Origin: Diplosphaera chodatii
Taxonomy: Eukaryota; Chlorophyta; Trebouxiophyceae; Prasiolales; Stichococcaceae
Length of the DNA stretch: 64,000 nt
Reading direction: 5' to 3'
Assembly: GCA_032358165.1 (NCBI GenBank)
Contig: JAALGY010000035.1
Location: forward strand, 806,001 to 870,000
This document shows positions 9,610 to 19,597 of the stretch, one piece after another (positions within the stretch are counted from its first letter, which is position 1; the number at the start of each line of letters is the position of its first letter). The translations under genes were made by a program, and so were the position numbers. The notes under the pieces were generated by a model. That model did not search any database. It saw only the letters and a program-made list of their open reading frames with translations, and was not told where the DNA came from.

Positions 9610-9834
9610 ATGGATAGCGGTAAGGGAAGTGCAAATAGCGATGGAAAAGGACCTTTGACCGGAAGGCTGTTTGTGTATTGCGTTTTTCAACGACTTATAT
9701 ACACAAACCATGGAGGGCAGATTGCCGAAGCAACCACTTGCATAGGGTGGGGTGGGTTGGTCCCACACGGAACTAGACCCGAAACTTCCGCCACCGCCAG
9801 GGATCGAACCCGGTCCCTGAACGGTGTCCAATGA
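9610..9834 (-). mobile_element. SINE-D copy 7, exact single unit
   Basis: A 225-bp insert flanked by ATACGA (9,604-9,609 and 9,835-9,840) in LINE-A; other LINE-A copies show the empty site GCATACGACACTG. This is the best-defined single unit: on minus it runs from TCATTGGACACCG to CCGCTATCCATT. It holds a T-arm-like stem-loop with the 7-base loop TTCGATC and a 10-bp inverted repeat GTTTGTGTAT/ATACACAAAC. Confidence 0.85.
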
Positions 9835-10436
9835 ATACGACACTGTACCTCGTGATTTGCTTTGGGAGAAGCTGCAGCGGATTGGGGTGCATGGGGAGTT
9901 TCTGAGGGGCGTGCAGGCACTGTATGCTGATGTGCCCATGGCACTGCAGTTTGAGGGGGGAATGTCCGACACATTTCAGAGCACTCTGGGGGTTAAGCAG
10001 GGATGTCCACTATCTCCAACCCTTTTCGGGATTTACATTGACGATTTCCAAGCGGAGCTGGAGGCTGCCGGCGCGGACCTGGACCTGCCCACCCTGTGTG
10101 GTGTGCAGGCACCTGCCCTCTTCTATGCAGATGATCTGGACCTGGTGTCCACATCCGTACGCGGCCTGCAGGCGCAGCTCGACCTGCTGGAGTCGTACTG
10201 CAAGCGGTGGCGCCTCACCGTCAACGTGAAGAAGACTAAGGTCGTGGTGTACGGAGCCCAGGCTGCTGCACCACCGGTTCTCACCTACATGCATGCTCCC
10301 ATCGAAGTGCTGGACTCGTTTACATATTTGGGGGTTGACATTTCCAGTCGTAGTTCTTTTGCTGCCGCTAGCATCGGCAGAGCGGCCTCCGCCCAGCGCG
10401 CCTCACTTGCATTGCAGCATCGTTGCCATGACCTAA
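9835..10436 (+). pseudogene. LINE-A RT fragment with intact catalytic box
   Basis: Open frame with YDTVPRDLLWEKL, GVKQGCPLSPTLFGIYIDD and ALFYADDLDLVSTS, then the KKTKVVVYGAQ and FTYLGVDISSRSSF segments. It runs into the RtE insert at the CHDLSLH position. The RT core lacks its N-terminal fingers because of the SINE-D insert and 5' truncation. Confidence 0.8.
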
Positions 10437-10445
10437 GCTTGCATG

Positions 10446-11816
10446 TTTGTTTGTTTGTTTTTTACAAAGGGCGTCCAGACCAGAACCAAGCTCAAGAACA
10501 AGGCTCTGCGGCACAATGCGGCGTCTCACGTGTGAACGTGAGGGCGGCGAAAGAATGTCATGTCACACATCAAGTGTCGAACTGTGCAGATGGAGGACAC
10601 TGAAACCGCAAGGGAATGCAGGGTCCATGAGACCAGCGCAAGGCAATAGTCCCGGTGAGGAAGTCTAAGCTACATGGATGCAAACGTGCTGCAAAGGCTA
10701 AGAAGCGCGAGATCAGCAACGCCAGCAACGCGGTCCAATCACCCAGGCCACAAATGCAATGTCTAGATCTACGTGATTCCGTGTGACTCTACGTGATGCC
10801 ATCAGAACTGCTGGATTGCTATGACCGCCGCTGATGCGGCCGGAGCTAGCGGCAGACTGCGGCAATGGCAGCTGCGGCCAGCGGCGGCGACGGCAGCTGG
10901 CGATGGTGAAGCTGCGCGGCTGAGGAGGCAACACACGCCGATATGACACTGTGACACAGCCGCGGGTATGTGCATCTGCAGTCTGAGAAGAATGTTCTGT
11001 GAGTGTCGGCTGTCGATGGCAAGGCGGCGCAGCTGATGCCAGACGCCAGTCTACAGCAGGCTCCCCCAAACCGCTGCAAACCGGATCTGACAAGAGCCAA
11101 GGCGCTGCTGGAGCTGCGTAGATGGATGCTGTGCGCCGCTGAACGCCGGATGTGCGCCTAGCCGCTACAGGGTGACCAAGCCTGCAGTAGCACAGTCGCG
11201 CATGCGGCGCAGGCGGCTGAAGCGGCTGCTGTGAAGGCTGATGGCGGGCTAACGGCTATCAGAGCGTATCATGACGCCGTGTGTGATGGCTGCAGAGCTG
11301 TGATGACGCCGGCCAGGCTGTGAAGGCGGTTTCCGAAACCGCTGTGCTGCGGGATCCCTGCTGATCGCCAAACCGAACTGCCCCCGAAGTCCGGCTGGCG
11401 ACGCAGGGCCGGCTGCAGGAGGCTCCTATGACGATGTAGAAGCTGCTGAAGGTGATGGTGAAGGCGTAGAACCGTAGGAGACGGCGTTGAAGGGGCTGGC
11501 CTGTGGAGGCGTGCTGGGTGGTTTGGGGGTCGAAGGCGGCGACTGTGGACTTTCCGTTTGAGCGCTTGCGGTTGACGACGATGAGGAAGGCGCTGAGTGG
11601 CTGTGTGAGCGTAGAAGCGGTGTGGACGTCAGGTTTGGCTGGTAGAGGTGTTGTGCTGCCGGGATGGCAACAATTTGGGCTGCTGTGATGGGCCGCAAGG
11701 CTGGCACGCTGCTCGCGGAGGCAAGCAAGAGTGGCGAAGGCGATGACGATGCGTGTGATAGCAGCGGCAGGCCGTGCCAGGGGGCCGCTCCCCCTGGCAC
11801 GGTGAAAACGGAAAGT
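10446..11816 (-). mobile_element. RtE full-length copy (1,371 bp) with 9-bp TSD
   Basis: Flanked by GCTTGCATG at 10,437-10,445 and 11,817-11,825, restoring uninterrupted LINE-A. On the minus strand the element starts ACTTTCCGTTTTCACC, carries a 31-base palindrome near its 5' end, and ends CGCCCTTTGTAAAAAACAAAC. The last ~240 bp resemble the LINE-B 3' end (CTTCCTCATCGGG, ATGGGCCCTGCATTCC, CTTGTTCTTGAGCTTGG), which suggests that LINE-B machinery moves it. I see no conserved ORF. Confidence 0.85.
11772..11802. repeat. RtE 5' palindrome
   Basis: A 13-bp perfect stem (CCGTGCCAGGGGG) with a 5-base loop, 14 bp from the RtE 5' terminus. It is conserved at 6,974-7,004 and 9,016-9,046, and at 14,694-14,723 with one base lost. 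It would form a very stable hairpin in RNA or single-stranded DNA. Confidence 0.85.
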
Positions 11817-11825
11817 GCTTGCATG

Positions 11826-12718
11826 ACCCAGCACTGCAGCTGCACTTGTTCGATGCACTAGTACGTCCTGTTATGCTTTATGGTGTCGAAACATGGGGTC
11901 CTGGGGCGTTGTGCGGTAGTGGCATGGACACTTGTGAGCTTGCCCATCGGAAGTTTCTTCGGTCTGTTCTTGGTGTGCGCACAGGCACTCCCAACGTGGC
12001 GGTGTTGGGGGAGCTTGGGCGATTCCCGGTGGCACACACGGCAACGCTGGCCATCTGCCGGTTCTGGAATCGGCTGGTCGCGATGCCGGACACACGCCTC
12101 ACCAAGCAGGCATTCCTGGAGAACTGTGCTCTGGCCACCCGGCCGGGGCGCAGCAAGACCAGCTCAGCATGCTGGGCTGCCCAGGTGTGCTCGTTCCTGC
12201 ACTTCATGTCACCCATCGTTGACGGCGTGCCGCAGCGCATTGACACTTCGGTTGTCAGTGCACACCTGCAGCGCCGCACATTCGATGCTGTGAATGGCAG
12301 CGACTTGCGCAAAGTGCGTGAGTGGCTGGGAGTCAGGGGCCCTGTGAACGGTGACAACTACCAGCTGGCCGGCTACTTGCAGGCAGTCGCCTCCAAGACC
12401 GGTCGTCGGCGGTTAGCACAGTTTCGAATGGGCAGTCACATGCTGGGGGTGGAGACAGGGAGGTGGCAGCGTCTGCCGCGGGCAGAGCGGCTGTGTCAGC
12501 GGTGTAGCTGCGGCGTGGTGGATGATGAGGCGCACATGGTCTGGGGGTGTCCAGCTCTAGTAGATCAGAGGGTGCAGCATTCTGAGCTGTTTCAAGACAG
12601 CGACATCACCTCAGTGGCGGACTTTATGCAGCAGGATGCCGGGCAACTGGCAGCCTTTTTGCGTGTTTGTCATGATCATTGTGCAGAGTTGGAGGGGTGT
12701 ACATCCAACCGGGATTGA
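11826..12718 (+). pseudogene. LINE-A ORF2 C-terminal frame
   Basis: Continuous frame from DPALQLHLFDALVRPVML through LAICRFWNRLVAMPDTRL and the Cys cluster CQRCSCGVVDDEAHMVWGCP to the TSNRD stop. It is intact over ~298 codons but separated from its RT by the RtE insertion, so it is not expressed as a complete ORF2. Confidence 0.75.
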
Positions 12719-12856
12719 GTGGACCCATTCTGTCAGCGGGGAGTGAACGGTTTCGGACACGACTCGTTGTGCATGTTGCTCTGGGTTATTCCGCCAGAGC
12801 CTGTGGCTAGGCCAAAATGGCCCACCACCAGTATGTAATCAATGTCAATGTCAATG

Positions 12857-12870
12857 CCAATGAATGGATA
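12857..12870 (-). mobile_element. SINE-D micro-fragment
   Basis: CCAATGAATGGATA equals the junction between two SINE-D units. It sits between the LINE-A tail and RtE, probably filler left at a repair joint. Confidence 0.4.
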
Positions 12871-13963
12871 CTACGCCTTCACCATCACCTTCAGCAGCTT
12901 CTACGTCGTCATAGGAGCCGCCTGCAGCCGGCCCTGCGTCGCTAGCCGGACTTCGGGGGCAGTTCGGTTTGGCGATCAGCAGGGATCCCGCAGCACGGTG
13001 GTTTCGGAAACCGCCTTCACAGCCTGGCCGGCGTCATCACAGCTCTGCAGCCATCACACACGGCGTCATGATACGCTCTGACAGCCGTTAGCCCGCCATC
13101 AGCCTTCACAGCAGCCGCTTCAGCCGCCTGCGCCGCATGCGCGACTGCGCTGTTGCAGGCTTGGTCACCCTGTAACGGCCAGGCGCACATCCAGCGTGCA
13201 GCGGCGTACAGCATCCATCTACGCAGGTTCAGCAGCGCCTTGGCTCGTGTCAGATCCGGTTTGCAGCGGTTTGGGGGAGCCTGCTGTAGCCTGGCGTCTG
13301 GCATCAGTTGCGCCGCCATGCCATCGACAGCCGACACCCACAGAATGGAATGGATAGCGGTAACAGAGCGTTCTTCTCAGGCTGCAGATGCACATACCCG
13401 CGGCTGTGTCACACTGTCATATCGGCGTGTGTTGCCTGCTCAGCCGCGCAGCTTCATCATCGCCAGCTGCCGCCGCCGCCGCTTGCCGCAGCTGCGAGTG
13501 CGCAGTCTGCCGCTAGCTCCGGCCGCATCAGCGGCGGTCATAGCAATCCAGCAGTACTGGCAGCATCACGTAGAGTCACATGGAATCACGTAGATCTAGA
13601 CATTGCATTTGTGGCCTGGGTGATTGGACCGCGTTGTTGGCGTTGCTGATCTCGCGCTTCTTAGCCTTTGCAGCACGCTTGCATCCATGCAGCTTAGACT
13701 TCCTCATCGGGACTATTGCCTTGCGCTGGTCTCATGGGCCCTGCATTCCCTTGTGGTTTCAGTGTCCTCCATCTGCACAGTTCGACACTTGATATGTGAA
13801 ATGACATTCTTTCGCCGCCCTCACGTTCACACGTGAGAAGCCGCATTGTGCCGCAGAGCCTTGTTCTTGAGCTTGGTTCTGGTCTGGACGCCCTTTGTAA
13901 ACAACAAACAAACAAACAAACAAACAAACAAACAAACAAACAAACAAACAAACAAACAAACAA
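12871..13963 (+). mobile_element. RtE copy 6, 5'-truncated with tail
   Basis: Sense strand is plus, from CTACGCCTTCACCATC to a long (CAAA)n tail (13,905-13,963). It mirrors 10,446-11,480 in opposite orientation and contains the LINE-B-like 3' block (13,700-13,900). A SINE-D scrap interrupts it at 13,344-13,363. The tail abuts an inverted LINE-A tail. Confidence 0.8.
13344..13363 (-). mobile_element. SINE-D scrap
   Basis: AATGGAATGGATAGCGGTAA inserted in RtE: only the conserved end with its ATTCC tail. It is too short for a TSD call. Confidence 0.55.
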
Positions 13964-13966
13964 GGC

Positions 13967-14497
13967 ATTTGACATTGACATTGATTACATACTGGTGGTG
14001 GGCCATTTTGGCCTAGCCACAGGCTCTGGCGGAATAACCCAGAGCAACATGCACAACGAGTCGTGTCCGAAACCGTTCACTCCCCGCTGACAGAATGGGT
14101 CCACTCAATCCCGGTTGGATGTACACCCCTCCAACTCTGCACAATGATCATGACAAACACGCAAAAAGGCTGCCAGTTGCCCGGCATCCTGCTGCATAAA
14201 GTCCGACACTGTGGTGATGTCGCTGTCTTGAAACAGCTTATGCTGCACCCTCTGATCTACTAGAGCTGGACACCCCCAGACCATGTGCGCCTCATCATCC
14301 ACCACGCCGCAGCTACACCGCTGACACAGCCGCTCCGCCCGCGGCAGACGCTGCCACCTCCCTGTTTCCACCCCCAGCATGTGACTGCCCATCCGAAACT
14401 GTGCTAACCGCCGACGACCGGTCTTGGAGGCGACTGCCTGCAAGTAGCCGGCCAGCTGGTAGTTGTCACCGTTCACAGGGCCCCTGACTCCCAGCCA
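13967..14497 (-). mobile_element. LINE-A copy, inverted and 5'-truncated
   Basis: Plus strand starts TTTGACATTGACATTG. The minus strand codes from WLGVRGPVNGDNYQL to TSNRD, with the Cys cluster and a 3-base deletion in VQHSELF. Its 5' end is fused to RtE at 14,498. Confidence 0.8.
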
Positions 14498-14737
14498 CGA
14501 CGATGAGGAAGGTGCTGAGTGGCTGTGTGAGCGTAGAAGCTGTGTGGACGACAGGTTTGGCTGGTAGAGGTGTAGTGCTGCCGGGATGGCAACAGTTTGG
14601 GCTGGTGAGATGGGCCGCAAGGCTGGCGCGCTGCTGGTGGAGGCGAGCAAGAGTGGCGAAGGCGATGACGATGTGCATGCGGGCAGCGGCGGGCCGTGCC
14701 AGGGGGCCGCTCCCCTGGCACGGTGAAAACGGAAAGT
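14498..14737 (-). mobile_element. RtE copy 7, 5' end intact
   Basis: The 5' terminal 240 bp of RtE, including the palindrome (one C short), joined to LINE-A in the same orientation. This is the same architecture as 6,203-7,018 but with a different junction on both partners. Confidence 0.75.
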
Positions 14738-15530
14738 GCAGTGAGGGAGTCGAAGCTGAGGAGGTGCACCAGCTGCGACTGCAAGTTCTGCTTGCCGACG
14801 TACGCCCGTCCAAAGAAGGAGATGAGGTGCTTGGACCACTGCAGGACCGCCTTGGAATGGATAGCGGTAAGGGAAGTGCAAATAGCGATGGAAAAGGACC
14901 TTGCCAATAAGGCCGATCCGGGAGTTGATCTTGTGCTGGCGAGCGTTGATAGCGTCGCTGCCGCAGCCGACGACGATGCCCAAGTGGTTGACATATGTGT
15001 GGTGTGGGGTGTAGGTGATGCCGGTGGCGGCACTGGTGTGGGCGGGTTGCTGGGCAGCCGAGCCGAACAACAGGGACTTGGTCTTGGTGGGGTTGAGCTG
15101 GGCGCCGGAGGCGGCAGCGAAGGCGGCGACAGGTCCTTCGATGACCTTGTCGCAGTCCGTTGCAGAGGCGGCGTGGATAATGGTGTCGTCGGCGTGCATG
15201 TGGCAGGGGGAGCAGCTCCGCCAAAGGGGAGGGCGATGGCTTGCACGGCACCAGCGGCGACCATGCGTCGAGTGAGGGCGGCAAGAATCTGGAGCTGCAG
15301 GATGTAGAGCAGTGACGAAGGGGGCTGCCTTGGAGTGCGCCGCTGTTGATGGGAATGGGGTCAGTGGGGGCGCTGTTGACGCGGATGCGCCCAAGGGTGT
15401 CGGTCATAAAGAGGGCAGCCCAGCGCTGGGCGCCCTCTCCAAACCGCATGGCCTCCATGACCCTCAAGGTCCAGGCTCGATCCATTTACCTTCAATACAT
15501 CATAACATGCGACATCACCTCAGCGGCCAC
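14738..15530 (-). pseudogene. LINE-B reverse transcriptase, second half
   Basis: Minus strand: MDRAWTLRVMEAMRFG, NSGALQGSPL (the QG box), then MHADDTIIHAASATDCDKV with the catalytic ADD, QLNPTKTKSLLFGSAAQQ and SFFGRAYVGKQNLQSQ. The order and spacing fit L1-type RTs. It is the natural continuation of the RT half at 45,984-47,633, which ends in FLDFAK. At least two frame changes (two frames alternate) and a SINE-D insert show that it is dead. Confidence 0.7.
14856..14898 (-). mobile_element. SINE-D short copy with TSD
   Basis: A 43-bp insert containing only the constant end of SINE-D. CCTTG repeats at both borders, and LINE-B resumes with GCCAATAAGG. It shows how short these insertions can be. 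Confidence 0.7.
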
Positions 15531-15632
15531 CCGCGGAGCCCGCGCGGATGGGAGCACCTGCCTCAGAAGACCCTGGTGCCCGGTGTTGTGCATATCGGAC
15601 AGCTTGCGGCGTCAGCCGCCAGCCCTCTGTTG
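15531..15632 (+). mobile_element. LINE-B 3' UTR fragment
   Basis: A plus-strand piece of the LINE-B 3' UTR body (matches 1,097-1,203), directly abutting the tail of the inverted LINE-B copy that follows. Its origin, an older insertion or an inversion product, cannot be settled here. Confidence 0.65.
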
Positions 15633-16340
15633 TTTTGTTTGTTTGTTTGTTTGTTTTTTACAAAGGGCGTCCAGACCAGAACCAAGCTCAAGAACAAGGC
15701 TCTGCGGCACAATGCGGCGTCTCACGTGTGAACGTGAGGGCGGCTGAGGATGTCATCAAAACGTTCTGTTCGAAATATGTCGATGGAGGACACTGAAACC
15801 ACGAGGGAATGCAGGGCCCATGAGACCAGCGAAAGGCAATAGTCCCGATGAGGAAGGCTACCTAATGGTCGTACAAGTGCGGGGACCTGGCGGCGGCGGC
15901 AGCAATGCCACGCACTCGCGGCTAAGTCGCACCGCTGCGTGTCTATCACCCTAAAAAAGTCGTAACGTCTGTCTGTCCACGTGCCACGGCACCCGCGGGT
16001 AAACCCAGAAAACCCCGCGCAGACATGCAGGGACCGGTTGCGTACAAGTACGCCGAGCTCTGGGCCCGCTGGGACCGGATACGCCGCGAGGCGCCCTGCA
16101 TGCTGGTGAAAGCAACCAAACCCAAAGTAGACTGAGGGCTGGCGCTGGCAAACAACAGAGGGCTGGCGGCTGACGCCGCAAGCTGTCCGATATGCACAAC
16201 ACCGGGCACCAGGGTCTTCTGCGGCAGGTGCTCCCATCCGCGCGGGCTCCGCGGGTGGCCGCTGCTAGGTGTTGTCATGTTACTAAGGTCTTGCTCTTGC
16301 TCTTGTTCCTGATCTTGGTCCAGTGCTGACTGGGCAGGCG
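15633..16340 (-). mobile_element. LINE-B 3' UTR body and tail
   Basis: Non-coding ~700 bp between minisatellite and tail, nearly identical to 1,016-1,728 in the opposite orientation. The strand opposite to LINE-B sense carries a short conserved frame (MQGPVAYKYAELWARWD..., plus here at 16,025-16,135). It also appears at 23,150-23,247, minus strand. Confidence 0.75.
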
Positions 16341-16344
16341 AGGT

Positions 16345-17997
16345 ACGGGTGCAAGGGTGAGGGTGAGCGGCGGTGGGAGTCCAGGATGGGACCGAAAGTG
16401 AAGGTGAAGGCGACGGCGGGTGCTGGTAGGTGAGGTGTGAGGGTGTAGGTGAGGGTGAGTGGCGGTGGGAGTCCAGGATGGGACCGAAAGTGAAGGCGAA
16501 GGCGATGGCGGGCGCTGGTAGGTGAGGTGTGAGGGTGTAGGTGAGGGTGAGCGGCGGTGGGAGTCCAGGATGGGACCGAAAGTGAAGGCGAAGGCGATGG
16601 CGGGCGCTGATAGGTGAGGTGTGAGGGTGTAGGTGAGGGTGAGCGGCGGTGGGAGTCCAGGATGGGACCGAAAGTGAAGGTGAAGGCGACGGCGGGTGCT
16701 GGTAGGTGAGGTGTGAGGGTGTAGGTGAGGGTGAGTGGCGGTGGGAGTCCAGGATGGGACGGAAAGTGAAGGTGAAGGCGACGGCGGGTGCTGTAGGTGA
16801 GGTGTGAGGGTGTAGGTGAGGGTGAGCGGCGGTGGGAGTCCAGGATGGGACCGAAAGTGAAGGTGAAGGCGATGTCGGGTGCTGGCAGATGAGGTGTGAG
16901 GGTGTAGGTGAGGGTGAGTGGCGGTGGGAGTTCAGGATGGGACCGAAGGTGAAGGTGAGGGTGACGGCGGGTGCTGGCAGGTGAGGTGTGAGGGTGTAGG
17001 TGAAGGTGAGTGGTGGCGGGTGGCGGGAGTCCAAGATGGGACCAAAGGTGAAGGTGAAGGCGGCGGCGGGTGCTGGTAGGTGAGGTGTGAGGGTGTAGGT
17101 GAGGGTGAGCGGCGGTGGGAGTCCAGGATGGGACCGAAAGTGTAGATGAAGGCGACGGCGGGTGCTGGTAGGTGAGGTGTGAGGGTGTAGGTGAAGGTGA
17201 GTGGCAGTGGGAGTCCAGGATGGGACCGAAAGTGAAGGTGAAGGCGACGGCGGGTGCTGGTAGGTGAGGTGTGAGGGTGTAGGTGGAGGTGAGTGGCGGT
17301 GGGAGCCCAGGATGGGACCGAAAGTGAAGGTGAAGGCGACGGCGGGTGCTGGTAGGTGAGGTGTGAGGGTGTAGGTGAGGGTGAGCGGCGGTGGGAGTCC
17401 AGGATGGGACCGAAGGTGAAGGTGAAGGCGGCGGCGGGTGCTGGTAGGTGAGGTGTGAGGGTGTAGGTGAGGGTGAGCGGCGGTGGGAGTCCAGGATGGG
17501 ACCGAAAGTGTGGATAGCGGTAAGGGAAGTGCAAATAGCGATGGAAAAGGACCTTTGACCGGAAGGCTGTTTGTGTATTGCGTTTTTCAACGACTTATAT
17601 ACACAAACCATGGAGGGCAGATTGCCGAAGCAACCACTTGCATAGGGTGGGGTGGGTTGGTCCCACACGGAACTAGACCCGAAACTTCCGCCACCGCCAG
17701 GGATCGAACCCGGTCCCTGAACGGTGTCCAATGAATGGATAGCGGTAAGGGAAGTGCAAATAGCGATGGAAAAGGACCTTTGACCGGAAGGCTGTTTGTG
17801 TATTGCGTTTTTCAACGACTTATATACACAAACCACAAAGTGTACCACAAAGTGTAGATGAAGGCGACGGCGGGTGCTGGCAGGTGAGGTGCGAGGGTGT
17901 AGGCGAAGGCGAGTGTTGGTGGGAGTCCAGGATGGGACCGAAAGTGAAGGTGAAGGCGACGGCGGGTGCTGCCAGGTGAGGTGTGAGGGTGTAGGCG
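16345..17997 (-). repeat. 92-bp minisatellite array
   Basis: About 12.5 units at 16,345-17,510 and nearly 2 more at 17,836-17,997, split by a SINE-D. The CCAGGATGGGACC landmark recurs at 16,381, 16,473, 16,565, 16,657 and 16,749 (92-bp steps), with later 91- and 99-bp variants. Ninety-two is not a multiple of three, yet all three minus frames stay open over long distances, giving Pro/His/Ser-rich ORFs of up to 521 codons. I treat these as artefacts of a stop-free unit. Confidence 0.85.
17511..17835 (-). mobile_element. SINE-D copy 10, 1.4 units
   Basis: Unit starts at 17,511 and 17,736 are exactly 225 bp apart. The second unit ends at ACACAAACC, followed by AAAGTG-containing filler that repeats the target AAAGTG. 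It is inserted in the minisatellite and therefore younger than it. Confidence 0.8.
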
Positions 17998-19370
17998 GTG
18001 TGCGTCGGCGTGAGTGTGGTGGGCATTCACCGTAGTCGTGCGAGACAGTGCTTCAGATGAGTTGGAGGCGCGGTGGGGAGGCAGCCGTCGGGGGTGGTTG
18101 CTGCGATGTTTGCGGCGGGGGTCCAGGGCGGGACTCAGGCTGGGGCTGAGGCTGGCGCTGAGGCTCTGGACGTGATTGTGACTGTGGCTGTGGACGTACT
18201 GCTGGCAGCGGCACTGGGTGAGTGGCCGTCCAGCGGACGACAAGGTCTCGGCCGTTCATGCTGCAGAGGCCGCTCTCGATCCAGATCCTTTTGAAGTCGG
18301 TCATGGGGTTGTTGTCGTCGTCAATCTGCTGGCCTCGCTGAGCTCCAGTCATGTGCGCGTCGCACTGCTGTGCTAGCTCCGTGGGGGACGTGTAGGCGGC
18401 AGTGAACTCGGTGCGCATCGACTGCACGGCGGAGTGGAGGGTGGCAGCGGCGATAGATGTAGATGAGGGTGTGGGGCCACCATGGTGGACAGCACAGTGG
18501 GCGTCCCAGGCCTTCTGTAGGTAGGTGACCCGAAGCCGGGTCCACAGCTCAAGGTCTAGGCGGCCAGGGTGCCAGGCAGTGGGGTCGCCGGCGATGATGA
18601 CGTCAGGAGTGGTTGGGGGTGTGTGGCCGCCGTCGATGGCAGCCCACAAGTCGCAGAGCCACTGGAGGGCAGGGCGTGTGAGCGGGCAGTGGAGGAGGAC
18701 GTGGGTGGTGTTGGCAACGGTGGTGGGCTGCAGGGTGGCGGGGTTGTTGACGAGCGGGGTACGGCAAGCCGGCCAGCGGCAGCAGGCCCTGTGCATGGGG
18801 GTGTCACCTGACATGTCGACAGCGGCGTGCTTATAGCGGCAGTAGGTGAGGAAGGATGGTGTGCGGAGTTGGCAGTGAAGGGCTCGCCAGGCGACGGCAA
18901 CATCGGCCTTGCGGATGTTGGTGCCGCAGAGCTGTTCCCAGCAGCGGCGGTACTTGGAGGCGACGGCAGGGGCGGTGTTGTCCTGAGGAGGATGGCGTGA
19001 TTGGTGGGGCCGGCGAGTGTGTGCTTGGGGCCGCTGCTGTGGGTCGCGGGCCCGTGTCGCCATAGCGTGCACGCTTGGTTGGGGCCTTGTGATGGCGATG
19101 AAGCATGGGAGACGGTGTGGAGCTGCCGTTGGCGAGGGCGAGTCAGGGCGTGGGGAGCCAGGTGTGGGTTGGTCGGCAGGGGGTGGGGAGTCTGGCTGAG
19201 TCGGCTGAGTGGGCGTCGGAGAAGTGGAGTGGGGTGCAGCAGCTACTGTTATCGCCAGTGGTGCCTGCGGGGAGGTGCGTGTAACCCAGTCTGGGTGGTC
19301 GATGTGGTCCCGCTGAGCCGTGCGGTGCTGCTGGGCCTCGGTGATGACGGCATGCTCGGCGGCCTCGACG

Positions 19371-19597
19371 TGGATAGCGGTAAGGGAAGTGCAAATAGCG
19401 ATGGAAAAGGACCTTTGACCGGAAGGCTGTTTGTGTATTGCGTTTTTCAACGACTTATATACACAAACCATGGAGGGCAGATTGCCGAAGCAACCACTTG
19501 CATAGGGTGGGGTGGGTTGGTCCCACACGGAACTAGACCCGAAACTTCCGCCACCGCCAGGGATCGAACCCGGTCCCTGAACGGTGTCCAATGAATG
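19371..19597 (-). mobile_element. SINE-D copy 11
   Basis: A full unit inserted in LINE-B ORF2 between the AHV and VEAAEHAV codons. ACGT occurs at both borders, with a few filler bases (GAGCGT) on the right. It breaks an otherwise open frame. Confidence 0.8.

Larger units (their letters stand above)
9579..12856 (+). mobile_element. LINE-A copy 4, interrupted by SINE-D and RtE
   Basis: Starts in the RT at TCTTGCTTTGTCGATTTCAA and ends with the TGTCAATG tail. Once the SINE-D (9,610-9,834) and RtE (10,446-11,816) are taken out, it reads as one 5'-truncated LINE-A with RT, Cys-rich region and 3' UTR. Both inserts have exact TSDs. Confidence 0.85.

Noticed and set aside
11772..11802. Helitron 3' hairpin
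   Set aside because: The copies have TSDs, 5' truncation and a (CAAA)n tail, which fit retrotransposition; there is no CTRR end or TC start and no Rep/helicase.
13905..13963. CRISPR array
   Set aside because: The direct repeats are simple CAAA units without spacers; the whole window is eukaryotic.
16283..17848. 521-codon Pro/His/Ser-rich ORF on minus
   Set aside because: It is produced by the stop-free 92-bp minisatellite crossing into a SINE-D; the reading frame rotates from unit to unit, so no protein repeat is conserved in one frame.
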